A stretch of DNA of 64,000 nt from Lepidostoma basale (GCA_022606425.2 JAHDVF020000167.1:310001-374000); one strand, 5' to 3'. Positions 23,345 through 35,514 are shown, counted from the stretch's first letter. Program-made: numbers and translations. The notes: generated by a model from the letters alone, not told the origin.

Positions 23345-26300
23345 AATGGTGGTCATTGCCGGTCAACAATCAACAATCAATCATTGCTGGTCAACATTGT
23401 CAAAGCGCCCTTGAAGTGAGCTTTCCACGAAAACGGCGCTATACAAATTAGCCTAATTATTATTATCATTACCTACTGGCCCCAGAGCGGCCAAAATTGG
23501 TCGAACCTTAAAATCAAGTGAAATTAAACTAAATACATATTTTGTAGGTTTTTTTTTTATTATTTATTACTATCGTCTTGTACTAATAAATTTCAATTTT
23601 ATTAACACATTTATAATACTTGTATATAATATATAACCATATATATAATATATACCTGTAATGAAAAACTGGTTTAGGGGTGTATTTAGTACATGTTTTT
23701 CGCGGTATTGCAGCGGTGCTTACATAAAATCCAGCTTCATTTATATAACAGCACAAATAAACTTGTTTTACGATGCATGCTCTCGAATATTATAAATGTG
23801 GGAGCTGCTCGGTTTGTAGTTCTGGTTACTCCTGGGGTCCACGCGAACCCTGTACACAGGGGGCAGGCCAGGGTACAGCGCAGCACGGCGAGTTAGCGTG
23901 CCTTGTCTAACTGGCAATAAATAAGCATTATACTTTGTTAATTCAATGAAAGCGACCGTTTTTCGGTGGCCGCTTCCTAGATTGCTGACCGCCGCGCAAT
24001 ATTTTATAGTTGTAGCAGAGGGAATCTACATAGCTCTAGAACCGATTTAGTTAAATAATACGACGTTGATTTATGGGGCCCTGGTATATCTTCTTTCCAC
24101 TCTTCCTTTTCACACATGAAAACCGCAATGTTTTAAGTAGTTATCTCATTTTTTCACGCGTTTTAATTTACCAACTTGTGAATAATTTATGAAAAAATAA
24201 TAATGGTACATTATGTTAACAATAATGCCAAATTTGATATTTACGATAATGTACGTTTAAGTTATGTGATTTAGCCTTTATAAGGATTATCAAATGAAAA
24301 AAAAATAAACATTTCGCATATATCACGATAGATCATTGTTAAACGAAACATGTAACCCGCTTTTAATATCCCCAAAATTTCAACGTTAAGTACGATTTCT
24401 TCAATATTAAATATGTGTTAATACATTTGTCAAACCCGTATATACGATTAAATTTGAATAAAACATTGTTGCCGTCACCTGATTAATTTTTCGAAATTTA
24501 TGGGGGCAATTGGTGAAATAAGATTCTCAACTATAACAAAAATGTAGTAAGGTAAAATATGGAAGGTTTTTATATGGAAGACCTTCGTGGCAGAGTAGAA
24601 TTCACGTGACAATAAAATGGCGATAGATTAGCTACCTATCAGCTATGAGAATCAATATAATAGCTTAAAACAAATTATATATTGTAATTGGGTTTAATCA
24701 ACCTGTTGTAAGTATACAAAAAGTAAGTGTATACACTTGTAAATATAAACAAATAAAAAAATCTTATGAAACATTTTGGTACTTCGGAAATTTTAAATGT
24801 TAGCATTGAAAATAATTATATTAGATTATTCTGAACATTTGTATACATTACAATACTTTAGAGAATTGGAATAAGATGTTATAAAAAAATTCAAACTTAA
24901 TGTTCCCCTTTCGAAATGCGGAGATAAAGCGTATTCCTTTATTCTAGAAAACTTTACAGTTGAAATGTCAGTTTACAAATAAAGTGTCCTAAACCTTCTA
25001 TTTTACATCATAAATAAAGTATAAAAGCCGAACTAATGTTCTCCGATTGATAAAATTCCCGGGTTTTCAGTATCGGGGTTCACAAAATAAAAGAGGCAAA
25101 TCTTTCAGAAGGTGACCGGATTTCGCTACCTTTTTTCACTCAATAAAACTTTTGTGCTACTGTCTAGGGCTGGATACTCTGGGTAGGGTTTCACTTACTT
25201 TTCCACTTACAACTATATTTTTTTCATCTCTCTCTATTGTAGGAATTTTTTAATAAAAATTATTTTACAACGTTATCTATGTACGTCGCTAGTACAGAAA
25301 ACATGTATGTACTAAAATATAAAGACGAATTGAATTGTACTATCTCGATACTTAATTACCATATCGCACGCTTAATAGATCACTGGCATAACTCAATAAA
25401 ACAAGTTTTGCTCAATCTGACATGAGTCGGTGTTTTAACAAAAACAGGTGAAAAACACGTACGAATGAAACAGACCGATATAGTGTAATGGAGGTCAATT
25501 GGCGGAATTTTGACTTAATTTTAACGCGAAACGATGGATAGCCTTAACACAAGCCTCTGTCTAATGTAACTTAATTATGACCTAAACCATAATCGGTCAG
25601 TTTACTAATAAGCGTGCGATATATAAACACGTCATTATCTTAAAATAAAACGTTACTCAATAGAACGTTTCTGCTAATATTGAATATTAAAAGTTTATGG
25701 TTCACAAAGCGTTTTTCATGAACTCGAATTGATTTCAGTTTACGTAAATAATATACTGTATATATCGAAATAAAAAATCTTCAAACAAATCATGTATAGT
25801 TTTTGGCTGAAACGAGTCGATCAATGGACATAAGTACTAACAATAGTAATGGGCTCGTATGCTGATATCTTGTTCTAAAGACTCGGAGGCCATCACTGGG
25901 AAATATCGATAGAGCGTTAAAATAAATCGTAAAAAATATTTATCCTTCACATAAGGACGATTTATTGCCCCGAGATATGTGCGAATGGGGTAAATACGTT
26001 TTAAATGGTCTATGTTATGTTGTGATGCTGACTCCAGCGAGGACTTACAGAGACATGGGTTTGACAATGCTTTTCCATGCAAGATTTATATTTTTTGTCC
26101 GCCTGAGGTTTGCGCGTAAACGTGAATAAGGGTTAAGAACATTTAGACTGAAACTCAGACATCTCAATTACATTTTATAATAAAAGTCTTATTTGTAGCT
26201 CGGAACAAAACCATTCTGTGGTTCCACGGTGAGAAAAGTTTGCCTAGACGCAGATGTCCTGGAAATCGATATCCTTCAGGACGCGATGCTAATGAAAAAC

Positions 26301-28188
26301 TGTTTAAGCTATTAATTTATTGGAGCTACAGCAGTCTACGAATCCCTCCAACTTCGAGGTGAATCCTTTGCTGAAATTGAATATTAAGTGCTAATTTCTT
26401 AATGTTAAATTAATATTCTGATTTTAAAACTGATTCTGTAACACACGAATATTAGGTACACTTTAACTATATACTCGTATAAATTGATAGTTTAATATAA
26501 AATTTATGAGAAATATGCTATTTAATTAAGCATTTAAATTTTGAAACACCTTTTTGCAATTTTCACGAAAATGCTTCAAATTGCAGGCGCCGTACTCAGT
26601 GTAGAAATTTTAATAATGTGAAGTAATTTAATTTTTTTTAATTTTCTGCACTGAAAAGTGCGTCTGCGATTCAAAACATAAAAGAAAAGTGCAAAAATGT
26701 TATTCAAATGTGTTATTGTGTAAATAAAATGGGAATTCTAGTCATCTTGACTTTAGTGTGTTTGTATTTAAGGAGTAAGCAATGGAATATAACGATGCGC
26801 CCACTCATCCGCTTGGTATTTATTTTGCAGAACTAGTTCCTCTCTCCCACGGCATTCGACATTTCCCTGCGCGAAGGGCAGGTTTGGATCCCAAGGCGAG
26901 CGTATTAGCCCGGGCACTATTGATGAAATTTTATCCTCCGACTAATGTGCTTGCATAAGACGCGTTACCCACTTGATGTAGGGCGGACCCACCGCCCGCG
27001 CCGCGCCGGCTGGGACCGGCTACCGGGCGCGCAGGAAAATCGCTTTTTACCATAAGTTACCCTAACTACGCCAACTAAAACATCGTGAATCAGAGTAATC
27101 TCGCTCGTTCTGTGTTCCTTGTGCAAATATACATACATTTATTCTTCGTCAACAAACCACATCAAACAAAAAGCTTTTTTCCGCAAATATGTTACACGGT
27201 CGCTGAGAAAATATTTTGATTGGAGAGAGGATGGATTTTACCCAATCAATTTCGTCCACTAAAATCACACGGGGCTTATAAAAACATGATTAGGTTCTCG
27301 GAAGCGCCGTCTCAGGTGGCAAGCTCTTAGTCCTAAGCCCGAAGTGCGTTGTTTTAAAAAGCGGCGGACGTTTGGAGTCAGATCTTGTTTTTTGTGAATG
27401 TGGCACTATTTAAAATAGCGCCGCATCCGCAGGTCACATTGGAAACGAAAGGCGAAGCATTTTTGTGCGCGTAATAGGTTTTCCACTAAAACAAAAGGAT
27501 TTTGCAGTTGGAGCAAAATTTGAGGAGAGCGCCCCGCCACTCGCATTTTTTCGCAAAGGATTTGCCTAGATACGTTTTTCTTCGTGAGATAAATCAAAAG
27601 AACGCACCCTCCGCGTTAATTTACGATGGTAGAAATGAAATGGCAAATGTACGTTCCGTTACCTTCGTCCCTAGCCCCTTCTCTTTTCTACTAGTGAAGA
27701 TCTGTTGAATTGTCAAGTTGAAAGGTATGGCGGTCCCGGGCGGCGGCCGGGGGGTGCGGGGCGTTGAAAGAAAGGTCCACTCCTTGAAAACCTCTTTTGA
27801 CTAATGGAACATTAATGGTAGGATAAACGCATGCTCCTGAAATATGAGTTGCTATGGCAAAATTTTCAAGTCACTTACCTATTTCGCAAAATACGTGCTT
27901 ACCATTAAATCGATAGGTTCTCAGATATCATTTTTGTCAAAGTTAATTTAAACAACGTTTATCTTGTTATATTGGACCCTAATATGTTTTTATAATATTG
28001 TTTTTACTTTCAAATAAAAGGCATTATTTAATTTTTCGGTGCAAATATTGTGGTGGGTAGGAGAAATTATTTGCCTCCTACTCATAGAGAAAACAAATTT
28101 AAAATGTATAGTTTGTTGATGGTATTGGTCGAGCTCCCTCTGATCCGTCGTGCTTAACACTTTATTTACGAGACTGATAGTAAAATGT
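23345..28188. other. Long, comparatively repeat-poor stretch upstream of the exon
   Basis: No LINE, SINE or hammerhead module was recognised in nearly 5 kb, unlike the rest of the window. GC-rich patches occur at 26780-27050 and 27340-27780, the latter including a run of C and G near 27735. Low repeat density next to a conserved exon may reflect intronic regulatory constraint; this is inference. Confidence 0.55.
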
Positions 28189-28207
28189 TTTTCTTTTTCT
28201 TTTTCAG
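28189..28207 (+). promoter_or_regulatory. Splice acceptor and polypyrimidine tract of the Musashi-type exon
   Basis: An almost uninterrupted T-rich run with interspersed C ends in cag immediately before the codon ATT of the exon. Its strength suggests the short exon is recognised efficiently. Confidence 0.85.
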
Positions 28208-28249
28208 ATTGATCCAAAAGTTGCCTTTCCTAGGAGAGCACACCCGAAG
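28208..28249 (+). CDS. Internal exon of a Musashi/Rbp6-family RNA-binding protein gene
   Basis: The 42 bases read in one frame as IDPKVAFPRRAHPK, exactly 14 codons. They are bracketed by a textbook acceptor (pyrimidine-rich tract about 28189-28204, then cag ending at 28207) and a donor gtaagt at 28250-28255. Known family knowledge: in Musashi and Rbp6 proteins a DPKVAFPRRxxPK segment links RRM1 to RRM2, just before MVTRTKKIFVGG. These proteins bind UAG-containing mRNA sites and control translation. The HPK ending looks more Rbp6-like than Drosophila msi-like, so I give no symbol. Because the exon is a whole number of codons and short, it could be skipped without a frame change if both introns are phase 0. 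I did not find the neighbouring RRM exons in the window, implying long introns on both sides, as is usual in this family. An ancient processed copy is unlikely because both splice sites are intact. Confidence 0.9.
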
Positions 28250-29459
28250 GTAAGTCGTAGAAAACATTTTTTAAATTGTATCCAGTTTTAAATAATTCAC
28301 AAAGTGAAAGGCAACTTTTTGCCACTGTCCCTTAACATAAATATTTATTTCGCATTTTGAGAAGGCATCAAGAGTAGCTTTTGTACTCCGAGAACGTTAA
28401 TGTAATGCTTAACATGCAGGTTGGACGCATAAAATTATCCGAATGTAGATTTGGTGGACGGCCGCTGGGCGACGCGTTCAGCCTTTGCGGCAGAGGAAAA
28501 CTGGCCGAATCTCTTGGTGATCCATGAAAGCTGAAAATGCGTTTGCTTTGGCAGCATGTGGTACAAGTGCTATGGATGAACTTGTTGTACCGCAGCAGCG
28601 ATTTACGTTTTGCGGATGTGACTCTGAATGGCCTCCGTAGACCGAGTACTCGGCCTCCATCCAGTTAACGTTTCTGTGAAGAGCGCTTCACCGCGCCGCG
28701 AATGTACGACCCGCGACCGCACACTGTATGAATTCAAAATATGTATGGACATTTTTCCCTAACCACGAATCAATATATACATATTACTAAAACTTTACAA
28801 AATTAACAGCAAACGTTTAAAAACCCTACATATTTAAATTTATGTAATATATTATTTGTATAATAATTTAATCCTAACGTTTCAATTGCTTTTATAATCA
28901 TGAAAATCATTTTTCTCGTATGTTAGTTTCACGAATGTCTGATCATTCAATTCATTTGTCCAAAAGAACTCAATTAATATTGAAGGATCGAAAACGTAGG
29001 AATTTATTTCGTATATTTTTTTAATAGTTGCCAAATACAAATAGATGGTTTAAATTTCAATCCATTTTTAAATTTTAAATATAATAATATTTTTTATAAT
29101 ATTATAATTTTAATTTTTTCTAATAGAAGGCAAAGCACTTTTTTTCATGAATAATATATAATGCCATATATAATAAAATATTAAAAATTAACGAAAACGT
29201 TTGTTTTTTGTCAATACTAGAAAATAAAAAACTGCTGGAATGTTCGTAAAATTAAATATTCACCAAAAAGTTTATATTAAGATTTACTGAACTTGATACG
29301 AGAACTACTCACATAAAATCTGAAAATCCTTATAATGAGGTCCCTAACTGTGGACTTATAATGTGTTTGGTGGAAAATTCTTATAATGTGGTTCCTAACA
29401 TTGCAGGAAGTCGACCCGATCCCCTCCTTCCAATTTCTGGTTGCAAGACCTTGTGAACG
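28250..29459. other. Intron downstream of the exon
   Basis: Begins with the gtaagt donor. 28440-28720 is GC-rich and single-copy in the window. At 29297-29420 there is an old repeat (tacgagaact and cttataatg units) that also forms the target site of the LINE-A copy near 31545 and 32966. Confidence 0.6.
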
Positions 29460-29645
29460 ACGTATGCATCGTCCCTCCTGCTCACACGGCTGTATACCGT
29501 AGACGACGTTTCCTACCCTTTTCCGCTATGGGAGCGACTTTAAGGCTACCTCTGATGTGCTCATTATTAACTTTATCCAGCATTGCAAACCCGGCAGCTC
29601 ACCCTAACATCTTCATTTCTGCCACGTTCTCTGTTCTTCACATTA
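29460..29645 (-). mobile_element. LINE-J fragment
   Basis: Minus strand ENVAEMKMLG*AAGFAMLDK, VNNEHIRGSLKVAPIAEKGR, KRRLRYTAV. The VAEMxML and HIRGSLKVAP blocks are standard in another LINE tail group, which would continue RLRWYGHV in an intact copy. Confidence 0.72.
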
Positions 29646-29646
29646 T

Positions 29647-29930
29647 TATAATACTAAAATCCTCTTCTTCTTCTTCTTCTTCCTTGTTGTAGACCTGTGC
29701 GGTCTGTTCTGAGTGTTGCTCCTTCTGTGATGTAGACTCCCAGTTGTCCTTCCATCTTTTAGGAGGTCTTCCACGAAGAAGAGTCCCATGAGGTTGATTA
29801 TTTAGTGCATTATAGGGGAGTTTGGTGGTGTCCATTCTTTAAACATGCCTGTACCAGTCTCTTTTTCGCTGTCTACTCCATCTTATAATATCCTCAACCT
29901 GGATACTAAAATAATTTACTTAACCGCCCT
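29647..29930 (-). mobile_element. LINE-B2 3' fragment
   Basis: RQRKRDWYRHV-type start, then MDTTKLPYNALNNQPHGTLL, RGRPPKRWKDNWESTSQKE, with the (GAA)n tail at 29660-29682. The opposite (CTT) tract explains the poly-serine and poly-glutamate frames. Confidence 0.83.
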
Positions 29931-30855
29931 CCCTTCAGGTAATTTTCCACGTGCAAAAAAGCAGGTTTTTTATTAAATCAATGTAATTATATATTAATTT
30001 TATTTTTTAAATTACGACACGTCAAAGACTCAACTGTACACTTCGCCTGCCCCATGTAAAACTATCATACTTGTGAAGAGTTGTGCACAAGTGTTGTTGG
30101 CACACGCGCGTATTCCTAACAGTTTATACATTTTAGGTACATTACTTTTTCTCAAGCGCGTACGTGATACGGGATAGCGCAGAATGGTACTGTCAAAGTA
30201 AACGTATCACGTTCGTTCAAATACGTAGGGTGGTTAATTAATTATTATAAAATCTTTATTCAAACTTATATGTAAAGTAATTTCGCCTGCGTAACGTCCC
30301 CTTCGCCGCACAGTGCGCCAGGGGTACCCACTGTAACCATCTCGTATTTGAATAACGGAATGTGGCAGCTACTAGCGGGGTTGAGTGCAAGCAAAACATG
30401 AACAGGGAGCTATTGAAGCCGTTTTGCGTATAGAGTTGCATTTATTACACGACAAATAACAAATGCGGGAACACTCAGACTAGCTCCGCGGGCAGACGGA
30501 GTTTATAAAATATCATTTTTACGAACTCTTTTTTGCATTGTTGTCCCGTTGCGTAAAACGGAAAGCTCGTAAAAACTACGGCGGTATAAAAAAAAAGTCG
30601 TAAATTTTCAATTGAATTAATTTTATCCACGAAAGAATATAATTTTAATATATATTTTTTAAACTATAAAATTTTAGCATAGGTTCAATAATTATTACTA
30701 TATTTTTAATAGTTATGATAAAACTCAAATTCTTTACTGATATCTTAAATTACAAAAGCAAAATTTTATTTAACGATACAAAATAGCCGCCTCATATAAA
30801 ATTTTGATTTAATAAATCCAAGAAATAATTCACTGTAATTAAAATACTTATTAAT
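29931..30855. other. No gene seen
   Basis: Unique sequence with a GC-richer segment at 30270-30510; no recognised element. Confidence 0.55.
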
Positions 30856-31165
30856 ACGTATGAAGCGCACGATGTTTTTGTTATGGCATTATTTAAAAAA
30901 AATTAATAACAAACTATCACGCCGTTTATCCGTAGGGGTAGACAGAGAGAATGGACCGCCACACCACTCTATCCTAACACACCTTTCTAGCTTTTTACAC
31001 TTTCATACAGCGAGTCATACTCGCACGTCGATTCTTCCGACTTCAAACATGACCAACCTTTAAAATTTGATTAATAATACTTTTATATTTTGTTTTGACA
31101 CAGCATTATTTTGTTTTATCGAATCTATTGCTTTCGCTTCCACCGGAATTTCGTTAAAACCAAAT
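30856..31165 (-). mobile_element. PLE-1 terminal fragment split by LINE-A
   Basis: The cgtatgaagcgcacgatg segment at the left and the degenerate hammerhead (minus: AACGAAAUUCCGGUGGAAGCGAAA) at 31134-31160 match the PLE-1 end at 3860-4000. A LINE-A tail occupies 30909-31070. Confidence 0.7.
30909..31070 (-). mobile_element. LINE-A tail fragment inserted in a Penelope-like terminal repeat
   Basis: The minus strand encodes KVGHV(R)SRRIDVRV, then a cysteine-bearing CQDRVVWRSILSVYPYG-like end. It splits a PLE-type sequence: the left part (30856-30901) and right part (31078-31165) match adjoining pieces of the PLE end at 3860-4000. An apparent 8-bp duplication, attaataa, is ambiguous because attaat also occurs inside LINE-A. 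Confidence 0.75.
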
Positions 31166-31954
31166 TAAGTGGCGTAAAAAACTAGTTTTAAAAAAATTTT
31201 ACTACAATAAAATGGGAATATTTTATTATTAGATTATAACGGCTTGCAGCTAACTTCATAAGTAAACTGTGCACTCGGTCGTAATTATTATTTGGACAGA
31301 ATCAATTCAGAAGCACGAGTGAATGCTGAGTTAACATACTCTTCTCTATTTAGATCAAGTACCTGCACGAAACTAGTACCCGCCATGAACAATTTGTTAC
31401 TTGAAATATGAGAGTTCCTGGTACTTCGCAACTATGTTCATATGAGAGATTGTATTTCATGGAGTATACGTCATTATAACGGTGCTTTGGAATATTTATA
31501 AATTGAAATATTCACTAAAACATAATGCAATAAGATTTGTTTAATACGAGAACTAACTAACTAACTAACTAACCATCACGCCGTCTCCCCGAAGGGGTAG
31601 GCAGAAAGAATGGACTGCCACACCTTTCTTTCCTGACATATTTCTCTCGCTTCCTCAACATTCATACATCGTGTCATGCACGCGCGTCGATTTCTCTGAC
31701 TCCTCACATGGCCGACATTCAATATTTGATTTATTTGATCGTGCCACGTTTCCTTGGTCTTCCTCTATTTCTGGTACCATTTACATCATTAACATATAAT
31801 TTTTTTACCATTCTTTCTTCATTCATTCTTTCCATATGTCAAACCATCTTAATGATCCTTTCATTATTTTGTTCATGACACCATCATTCGCACCGCATTC
31901 ACTTCTTATATTTTCATTCGACACTCTATCATACACAGAGTATCCACACATTCG

Positions 31955-32497
31955 TCAAAGAGATCTCATTTCTACTGCATTTATTCTACTTTCATCCTTC
32001 TTTTGCCAGTTCCATGCTTCGCTTCCATACATAAGGGTCGGTAGAAGAACACCATTGTGCACTGCCATTCTAGCTTTTTTGGATAGGTTTTTGTTTGCGA
32101 TGACAACTTTAAGTGCACCATTCACTTTGTTGCCTGCCCCAGCCCTTCTTTCAATATCCCTCTCCACTGTAAACATACTACCTAAATACACGAACTCAAC
32201 TACTTGCTCCAAATTTTCACCATTCACGCTAATGTTGCAGACTGTCATGGTTTCTTCCTTTTCAAAAATCATTACCTTGGACTTATTAACATTCATCATC
32301 AGATCATTTCGCATGCATATCTCATACATAGAATTCACCAGGACTTGAAGTTCATGCTCGTTGTCTGCAAGAAGGACAGCGTCATCCGCATACAAGAGAC
32401 AGCTTACTGACACTCCGCTCATTTTGGCACCTACATCCAACCCTTTCAGCTCTCTCATACAATTGTCCATATACAGATTAAATAACCACGGGGACAT
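31955..32497 (-). pseudogene. LINE-A reverse transcriptase, C-terminal part (YADD)
   Basis: This 180-residue frame begins MSPWLFNLYMDNCMRELKG and contains the catalytic CLLYADDAVLLAD about 35 residues in. It continues with VNVNKSKVMIFEKEE, FVYLGSMFT and LPTLMYGSEAWNWQKKDESRINAVEMRSL. That order is the usual RT palm, then thumb and connection region of LINE RTs. Reading stops at a TGA where related copies have an arginine codon. Beyond it, to about 31580, the tail homologous to the GHMERM and GRPRKTWHDQ copies is still recognisable but out of frame. The long open frame on the opposite strand here is only its shadow. Confidence 0.9.
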
Positions 32498-32937
32498 TAC
32501 GCAACCTTGTTGACACCTTTATTGATATCAAACCAGGCTGTAAGATCTCCATTTACTCTGACACTAGCAGTGCTTTCCGTGTATAGTGACTTAATGGCCG
32601 TGATCAGTTTTGTACTTATTCCATATTCAGACAATATTTTCCACAACTTTTCTCTATTAACATAATCATATGCTTTTTGTAAGTCGACAAATGCACAGAA
32701 AAGTTTGCGATTTTTGGCCAGAAACTTCTCTGTCAATGTACGAAGTCCAAAAATTTGATCCATACATCCTCTGCCATTCATAAAGGCACCTTGCACATCC
32801 CAAACTTTTTCACTCGTCAATTTTCTTACTCTTTCTATTAAAATTCTGCCATAGACTTTACCAACGACACTCAAAAGACTAATAGCTCTGTGGTTTCCAC
32901 ATTCCATACGCGATCCTTTTCCTTTGTACAGGGGCAT
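32497..32937 (-). pseudogene. LINE-A reverse transcriptase, N-terminal part of the retained domain
   Basis: This 146-residue frame holds the early RT blocks: an LYKGKGSRMECGNHRAIS start, then GKVYGRILIERVR, GAFMNGRGCMDQIFGLR, and the catalytic-aspartate block FVDLQKAYDYVNREKLW near residue 95. In a live element this domain would copy element RNA into DNA at a nicked target. The frame ends at a one-base shift: the next block, QQGCVMSP, is read in the neighbouring frame from about 32509. The protein is therefore broken between motifs A and B. No initiating methionine is implied; the element is 5'-truncated just upstream. Confidence 0.88.
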
Positions 32938-33374
32938 AATTACTGCTCTCCTCCAGTCTAGCGAGTACGAGAACTACTTACAGAAAATCATAAAATATAT
33001 ATAATGTGGTAAAAATCCTATATACTCGAGTGATTAATATTTAATGTTACCGTCACACATTTCACTAGGATTAGAAACAAATATTTTATTTCAACCAATT
33101 TGTAAGTATGATAATTGAAAATGTGTTTGAAATATTCACCCGTACCTAATAAAATACCGAGAGAACTCAATCTATAGGTTTCCTACAGTAATAGCCGAGC
33201 AAGGGTCCATATCTCATAATATGCTTCGAATCACCGCACAGAAGCACTTCAAACTTCTCCTTTGTATATTTTTCTTCTTAATATTTCTTTTTTTATATGC
33301 TTAGTATACAACACTCACTAAATTAAAAAAATTAAAATTAAATACCAAAGCTTTTTTTTTCAAAAAAAAAAACA

Positions 33375-33830
33375 AACTTCTTCTCTTCTTCAAGTGGCCT
33401 GTCGGGTCCTCCCAACGTTGGCGATCACCTCGGCAAACCTGTCCCTGTCCTGCGCCGCTCAGAACAGCTCCTTCATACTTCTGGCTTGGATGCCTGTCCA
33501 CTCCCTTACGTTTCGCAGCCAGGATATCGGTCTCCTACCGGGCCTTCGGCGTCCCTCAATTTTCCCCATGCAGTACATGACCCAGATGCGAAATCTTCCG
33601 AACCTTGATAGTTGACAACAGTTCCCTGTCAACTCTTGCTCGCCTCAGGACTTCGGTATTGGGAACCATGAGCACTCGGCGATAGAGCTACGTTTCAAAT
33701 GCTTCCAATTGATCCAATTGTTCATTCAGTTGACTTTTAAGGTTCACGTTTCACATCCATATATTAAAACAGGCCACATATAACATTTGATCATTCTTTG
33801 GCAGAGTTTCAAATGATTCTAAATGAGATA
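33375..33830 (-). mobile_element. LINE-F 3' fragment, minus strand
   Basis: Minus strand blocks IKCYMWPVLIYGCET, LEAFET, RRVLMVPNTEVLRRARVDRE, IKVRKISHLGHVLHGENxxx, GRRRPGRRPISWLRNVREW, FAEVIANVGRTR. A deletion of the EKYHLLQLILEG segment distinguishes it from the 13715 copy. Confidence 0.8.
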
Positions 33831-34061
33831 GAATTATTAAGCTGCCCTATAGTTTGCGCTATAATTATGAAGATTTATTCAAAAACATAACTAAAATATT
33901 TCATAAAAATCTTACAAATCAATATTTACTCAGTAATGTATTTTTGATGTTTAAAAAATTGTACTTAACATTCTATTTAATATTGTGGACAAATAGGTTT
34001 CCTGTACATTTTATTTTATTTGGGAGTCAAGTATTTTTCTCTACTGTAACCAATATCCCAC

Positions 34062-34305
34062 TCTGAGACGGAACCCACCCTGCATCGCTCAGGGCACACT
34101 AGACTGGTCCCCTATGGGAGGAAAGAGAAAGCGAGGCAGACCTAGAGCCACCTGGAGAAGAGCCCTGCAGGATGAAGTTAAGGCAGCAGGCTACACTTGG
34201 GATGATGTTAGGCATCAGGCATGCGATAGAGTCGGGTAGAGAAGGTTCCTTGAGGCCCTATGCACCACGGAGGTATGACAGGACAAAAATAAGAAGAAGA
34301 ATATT
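34062..34305 (+). mobile_element. LINE-C 3' fragment
   Basis: TLRRNPPCIAQGTLDWSPMG, then GKRKRGRPRATWRRALQDEV, KAAGYTWDDVRHQACDRVG with a stop replacing W, RRFLEALCTTEV. It ends in aagaagaagaat. Confidence 0.82.
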
Positions 34306-34974
34306 ATCGATAAACATTTTTTGAACAAGGAAACATATTTCACTCCTATATAGTAAAAATAAACATCTTGTAACGTGCATCAATGTAATAAAACACGAAA
34401 TTATTCCTAGCTACTTCAATTTATTAGCTTTAAGCTTTTTTCGAATTCAATTCACAAAATTGAATGTGTGCACGTATACATTAATTTATATTATTGTTTT
34501 GTTTGGTATAACGTTTGTAGCTTTTTAAATAGATTCATTTCATCGCGCGTTGTAAATAATTGATAATAAATAAATATATAAACATAATAATATTGTCACT
34601 TTATAGAATACTTCCCAGTGAAAGCATCTTTTGTCAGTCCTCCCGCCCTCGCCCCGCCTAGCCCCACCCCCTAGCTGCCTTAGGGCCCGACTTGGCTCGC
34701 TTTCAAATATTAATTCCGCAATTACCGGTTTTATTCACCCTTTACCGCTTTGTAAGGCTTGTAGTATGTTGTATCTACGAGATTTCAGGCGAAGGAGCCG
34801 CTGAACAAAAATCGTGGAATTCATAATTATTCTACTTCCGTCCGAGAACATTAGTAAATTGAAATGATTCGTTTTTTATTAAGATAGCGTGAATTGTACG
34901 ATGTTTATTATTAGAGAACTTGTTGTCTTAAATTATCGTTTCAGTTTATAATTCTGAACAACTAGTCTCATAAG

Positions 34975-35175
34975 AACCATTGAAATGAGGACTCTCCGAT
35001 CGATTGCAGGAACGACACTCCGAGACAGAGGTGAGAAATTCCGAAATAAGGAAGATCTACAATGTCGGAGATGTTGTGCGATAAAGAAGCCTGAAAAGAC
35101 GTTAGTATGGAGAGATCACCTGGAGAGACCGTGTTCTGAAAGATTAATAAGCCAAGCGTAAAATAATGTACCAAT
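34975..35175 (+). mobile_element. LINE-B relative, 3' fragment
   Basis: MRTLRSIAGTTLRDRGEKFR, a degraded NKEDLQC block, then LVWRDHLERPCSERLISQA, close to the copy at 43515. Confidence 0.72.
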
Positions 35176-35319
35176 ATCTACTGTAAATAGATAATTCCGT
35201 AAAAAAAACATACTTGTCCCATTTTATATCTATAAAAAAAAATTGGTTAAATAACGTAATTTAAATTATGAAAATGCTATTTTTTGTTTCTTGAAAAATG
35301 ATGTATCATTGTAACACTT

Positions 35320-35420
35320 GATGATGTCAACATAGTTTAACGAAATAACCGTCGCGAGAAATAAAAATACAATTGTGATGCATGAAACTTTTTCTTTTTA
35401 ATTTAACAGTTATTAATCTC
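35320..35420 (+). mobile_element. Family C hammerhead relic, single arm
   Basis: aacacTTGATGATGTCAAC, then GTTTAACGAAATAACCG, followed by the arm sequence with aatttaacagttattaat. No inverted partner is evident. Confidence 0.65.
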
Positions 35421-35514
35421 CAAATCGAATAATTAATAAGAACGAGAACATCCGTTTTTAAACTTTAAAAAATATACTTACTCATAAAATATAACAAATA
35501 AATAACCATAATAC

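Larger units (their letters stand above)
31555..32965 (-). mobile_element. LINE-A, longest copy: 5'-truncated non-LTR retrotransposon with RT domain
   Basis: On the minus strand this runs from a GNHRAISLLSVVGK RT block through motif A (FVDLQKAYD), motif B (QGCVMSPWLFN) and motif C (CLLYADDAVLLA) to the C-terminal tail with NAVEMRSL and GRPRK. It then reaches the 3' end, the complement of ccccttcggggagacggcg, followed by (TTAG)n at the left edge. A 10-bp repeat tacgagaact flanks it at 31545-31554 and 32966-32975. The flanks together rebuild an older repeat also seen near 29297, which supports both boundaries. The endonuclease and N-terminal RT are missing. At least one frameshift near 32508 and an in-frame stop (TGA where relatives have AGA) after EMRSL show it is dead. 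I do not assign a LINE clade. Confidence 0.9.

Noticed and set aside
29441..29692. 83-residue plus frame ending in poly-serine
   Set aside because: Antisense of two LINE fragments; the serine run is the LINE-B2 (GAA) tail read backwards.
31836..32348. 170-residue plus-strand open frame
   Set aside because: Exact antisense of the LINE-A RT with the YADD motif; hydrophobic composition is a by-product.
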